A DNA stretch of 58,718 nucleotides. Origin: Algoriphagus sp. (GTDB taxonomy: Bacteria > Bacteroidota > Bacteroidia > Cytophagales > Cyclobacteriaceae). The position numbers and the translations under genes were made by a program. Under the pieces are notes generated by a model, which was given only the letters and a program-made list of their open reading frames with translations, made no database searches and was not told where the DNA came from. Where the stretch lies: NCBI GenBank assembly GCA_018336015.1, contig JAGXQZ010000041.1:1-58718 (forward strand), read 5' to 3'. Position 1 is the first letter of the stretch. Each line of letters opens with the position of its first letter. Positions 8,357 through 17,800 of the stretch are shown in pieces.

Positions 8357-8725
8357 ATGAAATTTAATACCACCATGCCGAAAGGCTTAAAGCCACATTA
8401 TCAAAAAGAACTGGATGCATATCGGGATAAACTGGGGAAGTGGTTTTTACGGGAAGCTTGGCAGCATCTGGAAAGGGCCCACATCCTTGGTCAGCCCTAT
8501 CCTTACCAGCACTCTGAAGTGCATTGGCTCATGCTTCGGTTTGGTTTTAAAATCAAAGACTGGAAGGAAATACGGGGTCAGATTCTCAGGCTCTTTGTAG
8601 GTGGAGTAAAATCCTTTGTAGGGAAAATACCTGTAGGTAATACTGGAGGCGCCAATGTTCCGCCTCTCTTGCCTATGGAAATACCAGCAGATCTGAAGGC
8701 AATAATAAATCAGTTCAAAAAATAA
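8357..8725 (+). CDS. DUF3703 family protein
   Basis: The 122 residues match DUF3703: an N-terminal helical part with AWQHLERAHILGQPY, then HWLMLRFGFKIKDWKEI and the hallmark GNTGGANV...PMEIPADL near the C-terminus. Function is unknown. Members are small, soluble, without signal peptide, and are found near metal-resistance genes in many bacteria. Here the gene lies between the Fur regulator and a His-loop permease, which supports a metal-related role. It is 14 bp upstream of the permease gene and probably co-transcribed. Confidence 0.85.
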   Translation: MKFNTTMPKGLKPHYQKELDAYRDKLGKWFLREAWQHLERAHILGQPYPYQHSEVHWLMLRFGFKIKDWKEIRGQILRLFVGGVKSFVGKIPVGNTGGANVPPLLPMEIPADLKAIINQFKK

Positions 8726-8739
8726 AATAGTCCTAAAGA

Positions 8740-9357
8740 ATGACCGCTCTACTCACCGGTACCATTATGCTCAGTCTCCTTCATGGACTGATTCCCAGCC
8801 ATTGGCTGCCGGTGCTGGCCCTGAAAGAAAAGTTTGGATGGGAGGGAATCAAGACGGTTCGCATTGCAGCGATGGCAGCTTTGGCTCACTCGCTGAGCAC
8901 CTTTTTGTTAGGAGTGTTTTTGGGTTTGTTCAGCTTGTCACTTTCTGAAAACCTACACACTTACACCCGTTGGGTCATTCCTGGATTGCTTATAGCCATC
9001 GGCTTTTATTTTGTCATTCAACACCACCGTCACCACCACTTTCACATTGCTGAAAAACAAAAGCTGGAAAAAGCAGGAGCAGCGCAGGTTGTGACTTTGC
9101 TGGTATTTACCATGTTTCTTTCGCCCTGCCTGGAAATTGAAGCCTACTTCCTTATGGCAGGAACTCATGGCTTTCCAATGATCCTAGCTGTGGGACTACT
9201 CTACACCATTGTTTCTGTGTTCGGGATTACTTTTTGGGTTTACCTGGCCCAAAAAGGGCTGCACCGATTCAACTGGCACAAATTGGAACATAATGCAGGA
9301 CTGATTTCCGGTGGCATACTTATTCTCACTGGCATCATTTCCTTTTTCACAGATTAA
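8740..9357 (+). CDS. Putative divalent-metal permease (NicO/RcnA-like, His-rich loop)
   Basis: The 205-residue integral membrane protein has about six hydrophobic segments. The first carries LLHGLIPSHWLPV, a His-containing helix comparable to the HxxxxxH-type helices of nickel/cobalt NicO and UreH-like transporters. A cytoplasmic-looking loop after the third segment is HHRHHHFH (about residues 89-96), a likely metal-binding site. The distance to cadA is 13 bp, so both probably act on the same metals. Family placement is tentative, and an exporter role is inferred from context. Confidence 0.6.
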   Translation: MTALLTGTIMLSLLHGLIPSHWLPVLALKEKFGWEGIKTVRIAAMAALAHSLSTFLLGVFLGLFSLSLSENLHTYTRWVIPGLLIAIGFYFVIQHHRHHHFHIAEKQKLEKAGAAQVVTLLVFTMFLSPCLEIEAYFLMAGTHGFPMILAVGLLYTIVSVFGITFWVYLAQKGLHRFNWHKLEHNAGLISGGILILTGIISFFTD

Positions 9358-9370
9358 AACAGATTAGACG

Positions 9371-11323
9371 ATGACAAATACAAATCACTTAGACGATAAA
9401 GCCTGCTGCAGCACTGACCAGCATCCAGGCAAACCAAAAAAGGAAGAGGAAAAAACCTCTCCAACTTTTCTGCAAACTTGGGGAAGTGGTATGGTGAGCT
9501 TTGTCATGCTACTTGCTGGAATTGCCGCTGACCAGTTGGGACAGCCTGCAATTTTCCAGGGATGGATTCGCATTGGCTGGTATGTGCTGGCCTATTTGCC
9601 CGTGGGATGGCCGGTGTTGGTCAAAGGCTGGAAGTCCATCTTAAAAGGTGATGTGTTCACTGAATTTTTCCTCATGGGCTTAGCCACATTGGGGGCTTTT
9701 GCCATAGGGGAATATCCAGAGGCGGTTGCGGTGATGCTTTTCTATGCCATCGGTGAGTTGTTTCAGGATGCGGCCGTGAACCGGGCCAAGCGAAACATCA
9801 AAGCCCTGTTGGACATCCGCCCCGATTCGGCTTCGGTTTATAGAGGTGGGCAAACGGTGTCCGTACACCCCGAGGAAGTACAAATTGGGGAAACCATCCA
9901 GGTTAAACCCGGAGAAAAAGTACCCCTCGATGGGGAAATGATCAGTGAAAAAGGCAGCTTTAATACCTCGGCCCTAACTGGCGAAAGCAAACCTGCGACC
10001 TACAACAAAGGAGAAAATGTGCTTGCTGGGATGGTGAACCTCGATAGGCTGATTGAATTGAAAGTTATCAGACGGTTCAATGAAAGTTCAATTGCCCGCA
10101 TCCTTGAGCTAGTCCAGAATGCCACCTCACGCAAGGCAAAAACTGAACAGTTCATCCGTAAGTTTGCACGGGTCTATACACCCATTGTCACCTTTCTGGC
10201 CATCGGCCTGGCCTTCTTGCCTTATTTCTTTTTGGAAGACTATATGTTTGAAGCATGGCTTTATCGGGCCTTGATCTTTTTGGTGATCTCATGCCCCTGT
10301 GCGTTGGTTGTTTCTATCCCACTTGGTTATTTCGGAGGGATTGGTGCAGCCTCCCGAAAAGGCATACTGTTTAAAGGTTCCAACTTTCTTGACCTCATGA
10401 CCAGCGTTACTACCGTGGTGATGGACAAAACAGGCACACTTACAAAGGGAGTGTTTGAAGTTCAGAAAGCCGTGACCATGGAGGGAATTACACTTGATTG
10501 GCTTAGTCTGACAGCAGCAATGGAAAGCAAATCCACCCATCCCATCGCAAAAGCCATTACAGAGTATGCTAAAAAGCAAGGAAGAGAAATTTCAGAACCC
10601 GAACAACAGGAGGAAATTGCCGGGCACGGACTGAAAGGAATTGTAAATGGCAAGCATGTGCTGGTAGGCAATCAAAAACTGCTGGATAAGGAAGGGATTG
10701 TTACCCATACTGATGCAGCCAGGGAGGTCAATACCGTTATCCATGTAGCAGTAGACCAAAAATATGCGGGATATCTAGTGATCGCGGATGAACTGAAAGA
10801 AGATGCTGTTCAGTCCATCAATGAACTACACAAATTAGGAGTTCGGGAACTGATCATGCTGTCAGGAGATAAGAATGCAGTGACCCAACAGGTGGCAAAA
10901 TCACTCGGAATAGATAAAGCCTTTGGTGATCTGCTGCCTGAGCAAAAGGTGGAAAAGGTAGAAGAACTGAAAAAAGATGCCAGCCGGGTCATTGCTTTTG
11001 TGGGGGACGGTATCAATGATGCTCCTGTCCTTGCTCTGGCCGATGTGGGAATTGCAATGGGTGGTTTGGGTAGTGATGCAGCCATTGAGACAGCTGATGT
11101 TGTGATTCAGACTGACCAGCCCTCAAAAATTGCTACTGCTATTCAGTTAGGCAAGCAGACAAAACGGATCGTATGGCAAAATATCAGCTTGGCTTTTGGA
11201 GTGAAGGTTATTGTACTGGCACTTGGAGCCGGAGGTATAGCCACCATGTGGGAAGCAGTCTTTGCCGACGTTGGAGTGGCATTGCTGGCAATTTTGAACG
11301 CTGTAAGAATACAGCGCTCTTAA
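9371..11323 (+). CDS. cadA: Zn2+/Cd2+/Pb2+-exporting P1B-type ATPase (CPC type)
   Basis: The 650-residue P1B ATPase has ISCPCALV (C308-P309-C310) in the ion-binding helix, the actuator loop (TSALTGES), the phosphorylation site DKTGT (D352) and the hinge GDGINDAP. The last helices carry FGVKVIVLAL and FADVGVALLAILNAVRI, the Lys and Asp pattern that marks the Zn/Cd/Pb subgroup (ZntA/CadA, P1B-2). There is no N-terminal HMA domain. A short Cys-bearing tail (KACCSTDQH) may substitute. It is the last gene of the first resistance operon. ATP-driven efflux to the periplasm would feed the CzcAB system for export from the cell. Confidence 0.92.
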   Translation: MTNTNHLDDKACCSTDQHPGKPKKEEEKTSPTFLQTWGSGMVSFVMLLAGIAADQLGQPAIFQGWIRIGWYVLAYLPVGWPVLVKGWKSILKGDVFTEFFLMGLATLGAFAIGEYPEAVAVMLFYAIGELFQDAAVNRAKRNIKALLDIRPDSASVYRGGQTVSVHPEEVQIGETIQVKPGEKVPLDGEMISEKGSFNTSALTGESKPATYNKGENVLAGMVNLDRLIELKVIRRFNESSIARILELVQNATSRKAKTEQFIRKFARVYTPIVTFLAIGLAFLPYFFLEDYMFEAWLYRALIFLVISCPCALVVSIPLGYFGGIGAASRKGILFKGSNFLDLMTSVTTVVMDKTGTLTKGVFEVQKAVTMEGITLDWLSLTAAMESKSTHPIAKAITEYAKKQGREISEPEQQEEIAGHGLKGIVNGKHVLVGNQKLLDKEGIVTHTDAAREVNTVIHVAVDQKYAGYLVIADELKEDAVQSINELHKLGVRELIMLSGDKNAVTQQVAKSLGIDKAFGDLLPEQKVEKVEELKKDASRVIAFVGDGINDAPVLALADVGIAMGGLGSDAAIETADVVIQTDQPSKIATAIQLGKQTKRIVWQNISLAFGVKVIVLALGAGGIATMWEAVFADVGVALLAILNAVRIQRS

Positions 11324-12148
11324 CCCAAAGTTCAATCAGGTGTACTTGCAATCCTCTTTTTCTTTAGCTGAAGGTTGGCATTCCTAAGGTTGGGTTACTT
11401 TTTCAACCGGTTGAAGTTAAAGACTCGTTTTCAAATGGATTTTCAATTCCATCCCTAAGTCATTTCCCCCGTTTCGCCCACTCCTTTCGTTTCGATTCAT
11501 TCGCGCCATTTTCAAATGACAGCTCCTTGCTCTTCACTCAAGGAAAGGGCTTTCACTCCTCACGGCTACCGCTTCATTACACTTACCCTTCTTCTAAGTC
11601 CCGGCAAGCCTGGGACTTGGGAAGGCCGTTTCGTGAAGCCGTAGCCCGAGCCTTCTTTGGGGGGCAAGCCTTTTTCCGATTTTTCTTCCAAGTACATCGA
11701 GATTTTTATCCGTTTCGGTCGGTCAGCGCTCCGTTCCATTTTTTTCTTCTCAATCCCCCGGTCTTCGGTGAATGACACGACGATGCAAAGGTTGAGTGCG
11801 AACCTGCAACAGTCAAAAGTGCGCTCCGCCCTGATCTAAAAAAACAGGGTCTCCTACGGACTGCCTCCCAGTTTTTTATCCCAGGCTTTTGCCTTATGCA
11901 GAACCACACTCTATGGGTTGCATGTCGGTCAGAACCTCAATACCAGTGGATAAAAAAATGTCACTTCACGCCCACATATCGCCCTTCACTTCCAAAAATT
12001 TACCCCTTGTACTCGGGAAAAATCTTGGATTAAGTGTCGGGTCGATCTTCCTAATATCCTTGGATATAACTGGGCTTTATGTGGCTGATAAACAAATCAA
12101 TAATCGCTTTATCGATCCTTTTTTGTCACACTTTAAAACTCTACAACC
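11324..12148. other. Gene-free 825 bp stretch upstream of ardC (possible oriT or leader RNA region)
   Basis: No convincing gene is seen. Open frames of 60-87 codons on both strands overlap each other and resemble no known family. The stretch is rich in C/T runs between about 11,400 and 11,780 and holds a strong hairpin, AAGTCCC-9 nt-GGGACTT at 11,596-11,618. Just after cadA, TAACCCAA (11,321) and TTGGGTTA (about 11,388) could pair over a long loop. Its position directly before an antirestriction gene is like the leading region next to oriT in conjugative elements. That role is inference. Confidence 0.4.
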
Positions 12149-13054
12149 ATGAATGCTTGGGAAAATTTTAACCAATTAGCGGAAACCGTCACCAACGAAA
12201 TCATCAAAGGTATCCAAAATGAAAACCTTACTTGGGAACAAGTTTGGAGTCCTAAAAACTCTCCGAAGAATTATGCTTCCAACCGTCCTTATTTGGGATT
12301 CAATGCACTTTGGCTAGCCTGGGTGACCATATCCAAGAAATTCAAAAGTCCCTATTTCCTTACTTATAATCAGGCAAAGCACCTTGGTGGAAATGTCAAG
12401 AAGGATGAAAAAGGTTCTAAAGTCGTATTCTGGAAGATTTCCAAGTTTGTAAAAGGAAAGGCTACCAATGAAGAAGGGGAAAGCGAGGATCTTTTTGGGA
12501 GGAAGTTTACTCCTTTTATCTGGACGGTTTTCAATATCGATCAAATAGAAGGTATCAATTTTCCCATTGAAGGTGCCGAGGAAAGGGTTTTTTCCCCAAT
12601 CGAAACTTGTGAATCCATCATTGCAGGCTACACCACTTGTCCGAATATTATTCATGAAGGAGACGAGGCATTTTACAGCCCTTCCAGAGATTTTATCAAT
12701 ATGCCGGAAAAGGAATCCTTCAATGGAGACGAGCAATATTATTCTGTTCTTTTTCATGAAATGATCCATAGCACAGGCCATTACAGCAGACTAGGAAGAT
12801 TTGCAGAAAGACCGGCTTTGGTTGGCTTTGGTTCTGTGGAATATTCAAAAGAGGAATTGATTGCCGAAATGGGAGCCAGTTTTCTGAATGCCCTTGCCGG
12901 AATAAAGGATGCCAATTTCAAAAACTCCTTAGCTTATCTGAAAGGCTGGTTTAAGCCACTAAAGGAAGATCCAAAAATGCTGATCTATGCCGCTCAAAAG
13001 GCACATCAAGCAGCCAATTATATCCTTGGAATTGACCAGAAGGGGGAGGAGTAA
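12149..13054 (+). CDS. ardC: ArdC-like antirestriction protein (ssDNA-binding domain plus zincin)
   Basis: This protein of 301 residues has an N-terminal ArdC/DUF1738 ssDNA-binding domain (about 1-125, with ENLTWEQVW, NRPYLGFNALWL and YFLTYNQAKHLGG) and a C-terminal zincin-like metallopeptidase domain with HEMIHSTGH (H203, E204, H207) and a downstream Glu in KEELIAEMGASFL. ArdC proteins of conjugative plasmids and ICEs protect incoming single-stranded DNA from host restriction, and the peptidase motif looks intact. It is the clearest marker that the resistance island moved by conjugation. No relaxase or coupling protein lies in the window, so the element is incomplete here. Confidence 0.88.
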   Translation: MNAWENFNQLAETVTNEIIKGIQNENLTWEQVWSPKNSPKNYASNRPYLGFNALWLAWVTISKKFKSPYFLTYNQAKHLGGNVKKDEKGSKVVFWKISKFVKGKATNEEGESEDLFGRKFTPFIWTVFNIDQIEGINFPIEGAEERVFSPIETCESIIAGYTTCPNIIHEGDEAFYSPSRDFINMPEKESFNGDEQYYSVLFHEMIHSTGHYSRLGRFAERPALVGFGSVEYSKEELIAEMGASFLNALAGIKDANFKNSLAYLKGWFKPLKEDPKMLIYAAQKAHQAANYILGIDQKGEE

Positions 13055-13123
13055 TCCCCTTTTTTTTGGGATTGTTGTACTTTTTTTCTTAACTAATATT
13101 TAGTTCGAACCGTTTGAGTCAAT

Positions 13124-13309
13124 ATGTTGAATTCCCTTCTGATCGTTGCCCTATTTCTTGGAATGGGATTTTTACTTTCTCTGGTCCAAGACGCACACAT
13201 GAAAAAGCCCTTTCTTTCGAGAATGGGCTTTACGCTTGTTAGCTTCGGTTCGTTTTGCTTCTTCCTGTTGGGAACCTTTGCGTCTTTGAAGTTTCTATTT
13301 GAATTCTAA
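13124..13309 (+). CDS. Small two-helix membrane protein, unknown
   Basis: The 61-residue frame has two hydrophobic segments (about 3-20 and 36-58) separated by QDAHMKKPFLSRMG. No family is recognised. It follows ardC by 69 bp and its stop overlaps, tail to tail, the stop of the minus-strand small membrane protein. It is probably accessory cargo, and coding status rests on the clean hydrophobic pattern only. Confidence 0.4.
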   Translation: MLNSLLIVALFLGMGFLLSLVQDAHMKKPFLSRMGFTLVSFGSFCFFLLGTFASLKFLFEF

Positions 13310-13506
13310 AGCTTATCCAAAATTTCCCGGATTAGCCGCTCTTTGTCTAATTCCTTTTTTCTTTTTGATCGTAAGCTAACGATATAAATTATCCAAATCC
13401 CCCAAGCAACAGCAAAAAGAGGAAATGGATTTTCTGCTCCTAATGCTCCAATCATTGCGATGAAGCTGATGAAAAGGGTTCCTAAAAATTTTATTGTCGG
13501 CCACAT
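13306..13506 (-). CDS. Small membrane protein with charged C-terminal tail, unknown
   Basis: Sixty-six residues: two hydrophobic segments (about 7-23 and 28-43) followed by a strongly charged helix, SLRSKRKKELDKERLIREIL. The positive-inside pattern favours a real protein. It converges with the plus-strand small protein, overlapping by 4 bp. No family is recognised. Confidence 0.45.
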   Translation of the reverse strand: MWPTIKFLGTLFISFIAMIGALGAENPFPLFAVAWGIWIIYIVSLRSKRKKELDKERLIREILDKL

Positions 13507-13850
13507 AATCAGATGCTTTGATACTCAACTTTTTACTTTACGTTTTTGAATCAAAGTGGTTTGGGTTTGTGGTGTAAATGAGTAAATATGTTTTTATATA
13601 AAATATGACCAAGATCAGATTTTGGATCTGATAATTATAAGGGACTTTTTGCGGATTCTATCCTTCGGCCCCTCGAATCCAATTCCGAGCATCCTCTGAC
13701 TGAGGCGGTGACGACTTTTCTGAAAAGAAGAAAGTTGTAAAGTGAGAAGGTTTCAAAGGGAATTGAGAATTTGAATTATTTAAAAAATTGAAAAATTATT
13801 CCAATCGAAAACATGGGACACCAGACATTGGTCGCCAAAACAGATAAACT
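13507..13850. other. Gene-free stretch with a hairpin, before the copper block
   Basis: AT-rich intergenic DNA with no supported gene. A perfect inverted repeat, ATCAGAT-TTTGG-ATCTGAT (13,614-13,632), lies near its start, without a T-run. The stretch separates the ArdC segment from the copper genes and may be the junction between two acquired modules. Confidence 0.4.
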
Positions 13851-14066
13851 ATGAAAACGCTAAAGTTCAAAACCAACATCAAATGCGGTGGCTGTATTGC
13901 TGCTGTGACTTCACACTTGAACGCTGCCGAAACAGTCTCCACCAGGCCGGTGGACACAGCCAATCCAAACAAGATCTTAACTTTAGAAGGCGAGAACCTA
14001 TCCGAAGCTGTGGTCATTGAAAAAGTAAAAACTGCCGGATATACCATCGAGATGGTTGAAGGATGA
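13851..14066 (+). CDS. HMA-domain copper chaperone (CopZ-like)
   Basis: Seventy-one residues form a single heavy-metal-associated domain of ferredoxin-like fold. The metal loop reads IKCGGC (C12 and C15), a variant of the usual MxCxxC with Lys in place of the residue before the first Cys. The C-terminus KVKTAGYTIEMVEG matches the last strand of the fold. It lacks a signal peptide, so it acts in the cytoplasm, probably passing Cu(I) to an exporter such as CopB at 24,699. It opens the copper block, 167-220 bp before the next gene. Confidence 0.83.
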   Translation: MKTLKFKTNIKCGGCIAAVTSHLNAAETVSTRPVDTANPNKILTLEGENLSEAVVIEKVKTAGYTIEMVEG

Positions 14067-14287
14067 TCTTTTGACTTTCAATAGAATCCTCTAATCATTA
14101 ACCCTTTTATCTCAAAAACTACGAAGCGATTCCTCCTTTTTATTGCATGAAGATCGGGGATGGATATCCTAGGTCAGGAGCTGAGGCTTACAGTTGAAAC
14201 AGAGACTCTTGAACCCTAAGCATCAATAAAGCAGTGTTGATAGCAGGGCTTATTGCGAATGTGCAATTGCAAGACCTAAGACGCAAG

Positions 14288-14773
14288 ATGATGGAAATCA
14301 AATCTTTTGTCTTGATTCCAAATTTGAACTTATCAAACAAAATTCCGTACTTTGACCCAGTGAAAACTTTCGTTTCCATATCGCTTGCCTTCTTCGTACT
14401 CTTCTCCACCGTCGGGATGGCGAAGACTACGCATTTTTGCATGGGGCATGCGATGAAGTCTGAGCTTGGATTCGGTGAAAAACACCTTGACTGTGGAATG
14501 GCCATGCCTATGGGCCACAGCGAAAATGAGCCGGACAATCAAAAAGATCCCAATTCCTGCTGCGAAAACATCACCGAGCACCTCCAAGTCGATGAAGATT
14601 TTCAGCAGAAGAAGTTTGAAATCAAGCTTGATCTCAACTTTGCTTTAGCACTGGCTCAGGTTTTCATTTTTGGTGTGGATGCTTCCCCTAAGGAAAATCC
14701 AAAACTACCGCATTACCTTTCTCCCCCACCTGTTGAGGATCTTCACATTCTCTACGAGACCTACCTGATCTAA
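14288..14773 (+). CDS. HYC_CC_PP family secreted protein
   Basis: The protein has 161 residues from this start (an adjacent ATG at 14,291 is equally good, while the open frame extends to a GTG at 14,234). A hydrophobic segment near residues 26-42 acts as signal peptide. The family signature is complete: HFC (in THFCMGHAM), CC (SCCEN) and PP (YLSPPPVEDL near the C-terminus). Extra Met and His residues (CGMAMPMGH) suggest Cu binding. Members of this Bacteroidota family usually sit upstream of CusA-type pumps, as here (90 bp). Its exact role is unknown, and periplasmic copper buffering is inference. Confidence 0.8.
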   Translation: MMEIKSFVLIPNLNLSNKIPYFDPVKTFVSISLAFFVLFSTVGMAKTTHFCMGHAMKSELGFGEKHLDCGMAMPMGHSENEPDNQKDPNSCCENITEHLQVDEDFQQKKFEIKLDLNFALALAQVFIFGVDASPKENPKLPHYLSPPPVEDLHILYETYLI

Positions 14774-14863
14774 ATCCAAGGTCTGGGCAAAATCTTTTTT
14801 GCCTGCAGTAAATCCTAAGCCAAAAGGCTCTTGGATCAATTTTCTGTTTAAAACCTTGGAATC

Positions 14864-17800
14864 ATGATTAACCGAATCCTCAAGTATTTTCTTGAAAACA
14901 AATTGGTTACGGTGCTTTTCCTCCTGCTGATTATCGGTTGGGGAATTGTTACCGCGCCCTTCAACTGGAACGTGGGTTTTCTCCCGCGTGATCCCGTGCC
15001 TGTTGACGCCATTCCCGACATAGGGGAAAATCAACAAATCGTCTTTACCGAATGGATGGGTAGATCTCCTCAGGATGTCGAGGACCAAATCACCTATCCG
15101 CTTACTACTTCCTTGCTTGGACTTCCTGGAGTAAAAAGCGTTCGTTCAAGTTCTGCTTTCGGCTTTTCCAGTATCTACATCATTTTCGAAGAGGACATCG
15201 AGTTTTACTGGAGCAGATCCCGAGTTTTGGAAAAACTCAATTCCCTTCCTTCTGGACTTTTGCCTGAAGGCGTCCAACCCAAACTGGGACCGGATGCCAC
15301 AGCTTTGGGACAAGTCTATTGGTACACCCTAGAAGGTCGGGATGAAAACGGCAATCCTACCGGTGGCTGGGATCTACACGAACTCCGAACGATACAGGAT
15401 TACTATGTGCGCTACGCCCTGACAGCAGTGGAAGGCGTTGCCGAAGTAGCTTCTGTAGGTGGCTATGTAAAAGAATACCAAGTGGATGTGGATCCTGCAG
15501 CCCTCAAAGCGCATGGAGTCTCTCTCATGGATGTGATGGAAGCCGTCCGAAAATCCAATCTGGATGTGTCGGCAAATACCATCGAAGTCAACCGCGTGGA
15601 TTACTTTATCCGAGGCTTGGGTTATGTGGAAGAGCTTTCCGACTTGGACAAAGCCGTAGTCAAAGTCACCAATAATGTTCCCATCCGCATTCAGGATGTG
15701 GCCAAGGTCAATATAGGTCCTCAGCCACGAAACATGTCCGGGATTTTGGATAAAAGCGGTGCCGAAGCGGTTGGCGGAGTGGTCATCGCCCGATATGGAG
15801 ACAATCCCTTGAAAGTGATCGAGGGAGTCAAAGCCGAAATCGAAAAACTTTCTCAGGGACTTCCCACCAAAACATTGGCCGATGGCACGGTTTCCAAAGT
15901 TACCTTGGTTCCTTTCTATGACCGTACAGGACTGATTTACGAGACACTTGGCACGCTGTACGAAGCGATCAACCAGCAGATTTTAATTACCATCCTAGTA
16001 ATCATTGTGATGGTGTACAATCTCCGCGCTTCCTTGTTGATCTCTGCTTTGCTTCCGATGGCGGTACTGATGTGCTTCATCTTTATGAAGCAGTTTGGCG
16101 TGGATGCGAATATTGTAGCCCTTTCCGGGATTGCGATTGCGATCGGAACGATGGTGGATTTGGGAATTATTTTGAACGAAAACGTCCTTCGCCACCTGGA
16201 AATTGCTCCAAAGGGTCAAACCAAACTCAAGACCGTTTATTTGGCCTCAGCCGAAGTTTCCGGAGCCATCTTGACTGCAGTTAGCACCACGATTATCAGC
16301 TTTTTACCCGTGTTTACCCTGCAGGCTGCAGAAGGAAAGCTCTTTGGGCCCCTGGCCTACACCAAGACTTTCGCACTGATTTCTGCGGTGATTTTCACCT
16401 TGCTGATAATGCCGGCATTTTCACATTGGGTGTTCAGCATTAAGGAAGCTAAAGGGAAAATTGGCCGCTTTTTGAATTATGGACTGGTGGTTTTGGGTCC
16501 GATCGTGTCCTTTACCCTTTGGGGTTGGGCGGGTTGGTTGCTGTTTAGCTATGGGCTTGTGCATACACTGGCCTACCATTTCCCAGATCAAGTTGAAAAG
16601 CGTAAAAGCTTACTCATTATTGCCGTTACCTTGGTTTTTGTGGCCTGGCTGCTCACCGAACAATGGATGCCATTGGGCGTATCGGTAAGCACATTGACCA
16701 ACTTTGTTTTTATCGCTTTCCTTCTTGCCTTAGTCCTGGGAGGATTTTCAGGATTTGTCAAAATCTATCCTCGAATACTCAACTGGTGTTTGGCCCATAA
16801 AGGCACTTTTCTCCTTTTTCCTTTATTCATCATTCTATTGGGAATCAGCGTTTGGCTGGGCTTTGGCCGGGTATTTGGCGTAGTCCCCAAAGCATTGGAC
16901 GTGGTCGGTGTAAATATCCGAAGCACCGGATTCTGGTCTGGGCTGACGCATACATTTCCGGGTTTGGGCAAGGAATTCATGCCTTCACTAAACGAGGGGT
17001 CTTTTCTCTTGATGCCTACGACCATGCCGCATTCGGGAATTCAGGAAAACAAGGAGATTTTGCAGAAGCTGGACATGCTCGTAACCGCGATTCCTGAAGT
17101 GGACATGATCGTGGGAAAAGCCGGTCGAGCTGAAACCGCCATCGATCCCGCACCGATCTCCATGTTTGAAAACACGATCAATTACAAGTCGGAATACGCC
17201 ACGGATATCAACGGAAATCGGCTTCGCTTTAAGGTCTCAGAAGGAAAGTATGAGTTGAAAGACAGTACTTTTTATGACCCTTCGACAATGACTCCAAATC
17301 AGATCAAGGTTTCCGACCTGATCGAAGATGAGGATGGGGAGTATTTCCGACAGTGGAGAGATCATATCCGGACTCCCGATGATATCTGGAATGAGATTGT
17401 CAGCGTAATCAATCTGCCTGGAGTCACCTCCTCTCCCAAACTTCAACCCATCGAAACCCGGCTCGTGATGCTTCAAACCGGCATGCGCGCGCCAATGGGA
17501 ATAAAAGTATATGGTCCTGATCTACAAACTATTGAAAGCTTTGGATTACAGCTGGAAAAATACCTGAAGGAAGTTCCTTCGGTTAAAAAAGAAGCTGTTT
17601 TTGCCGACCGAATTGTGGGAAAACCTTACCTCGAACTCGACATTGACCGGGATCAAATCTCCCGCTATGGTATGAATGTGGTCGATGTCCAGGACTTTAT
17701 CGAAACAGCCATAGGAGGGATGAAACTCAGCACCACAGTTGAAGGACGGGAGCGTTTTCCGATCCGGGTGCGCTATGCAAGGGAGTATCGAGACGACCCT

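Noticed and set aside
11527..12152. Several plus- and minus-strand open frames (60-87 codons) before ardC
   Set aside because: They overlap each other, lack hydrophobic or domain patterns, and their composition follows the C/T runs of the DNA. The one ending at 12,152 overlaps the ardC start codon in an ATGA but has no family features.
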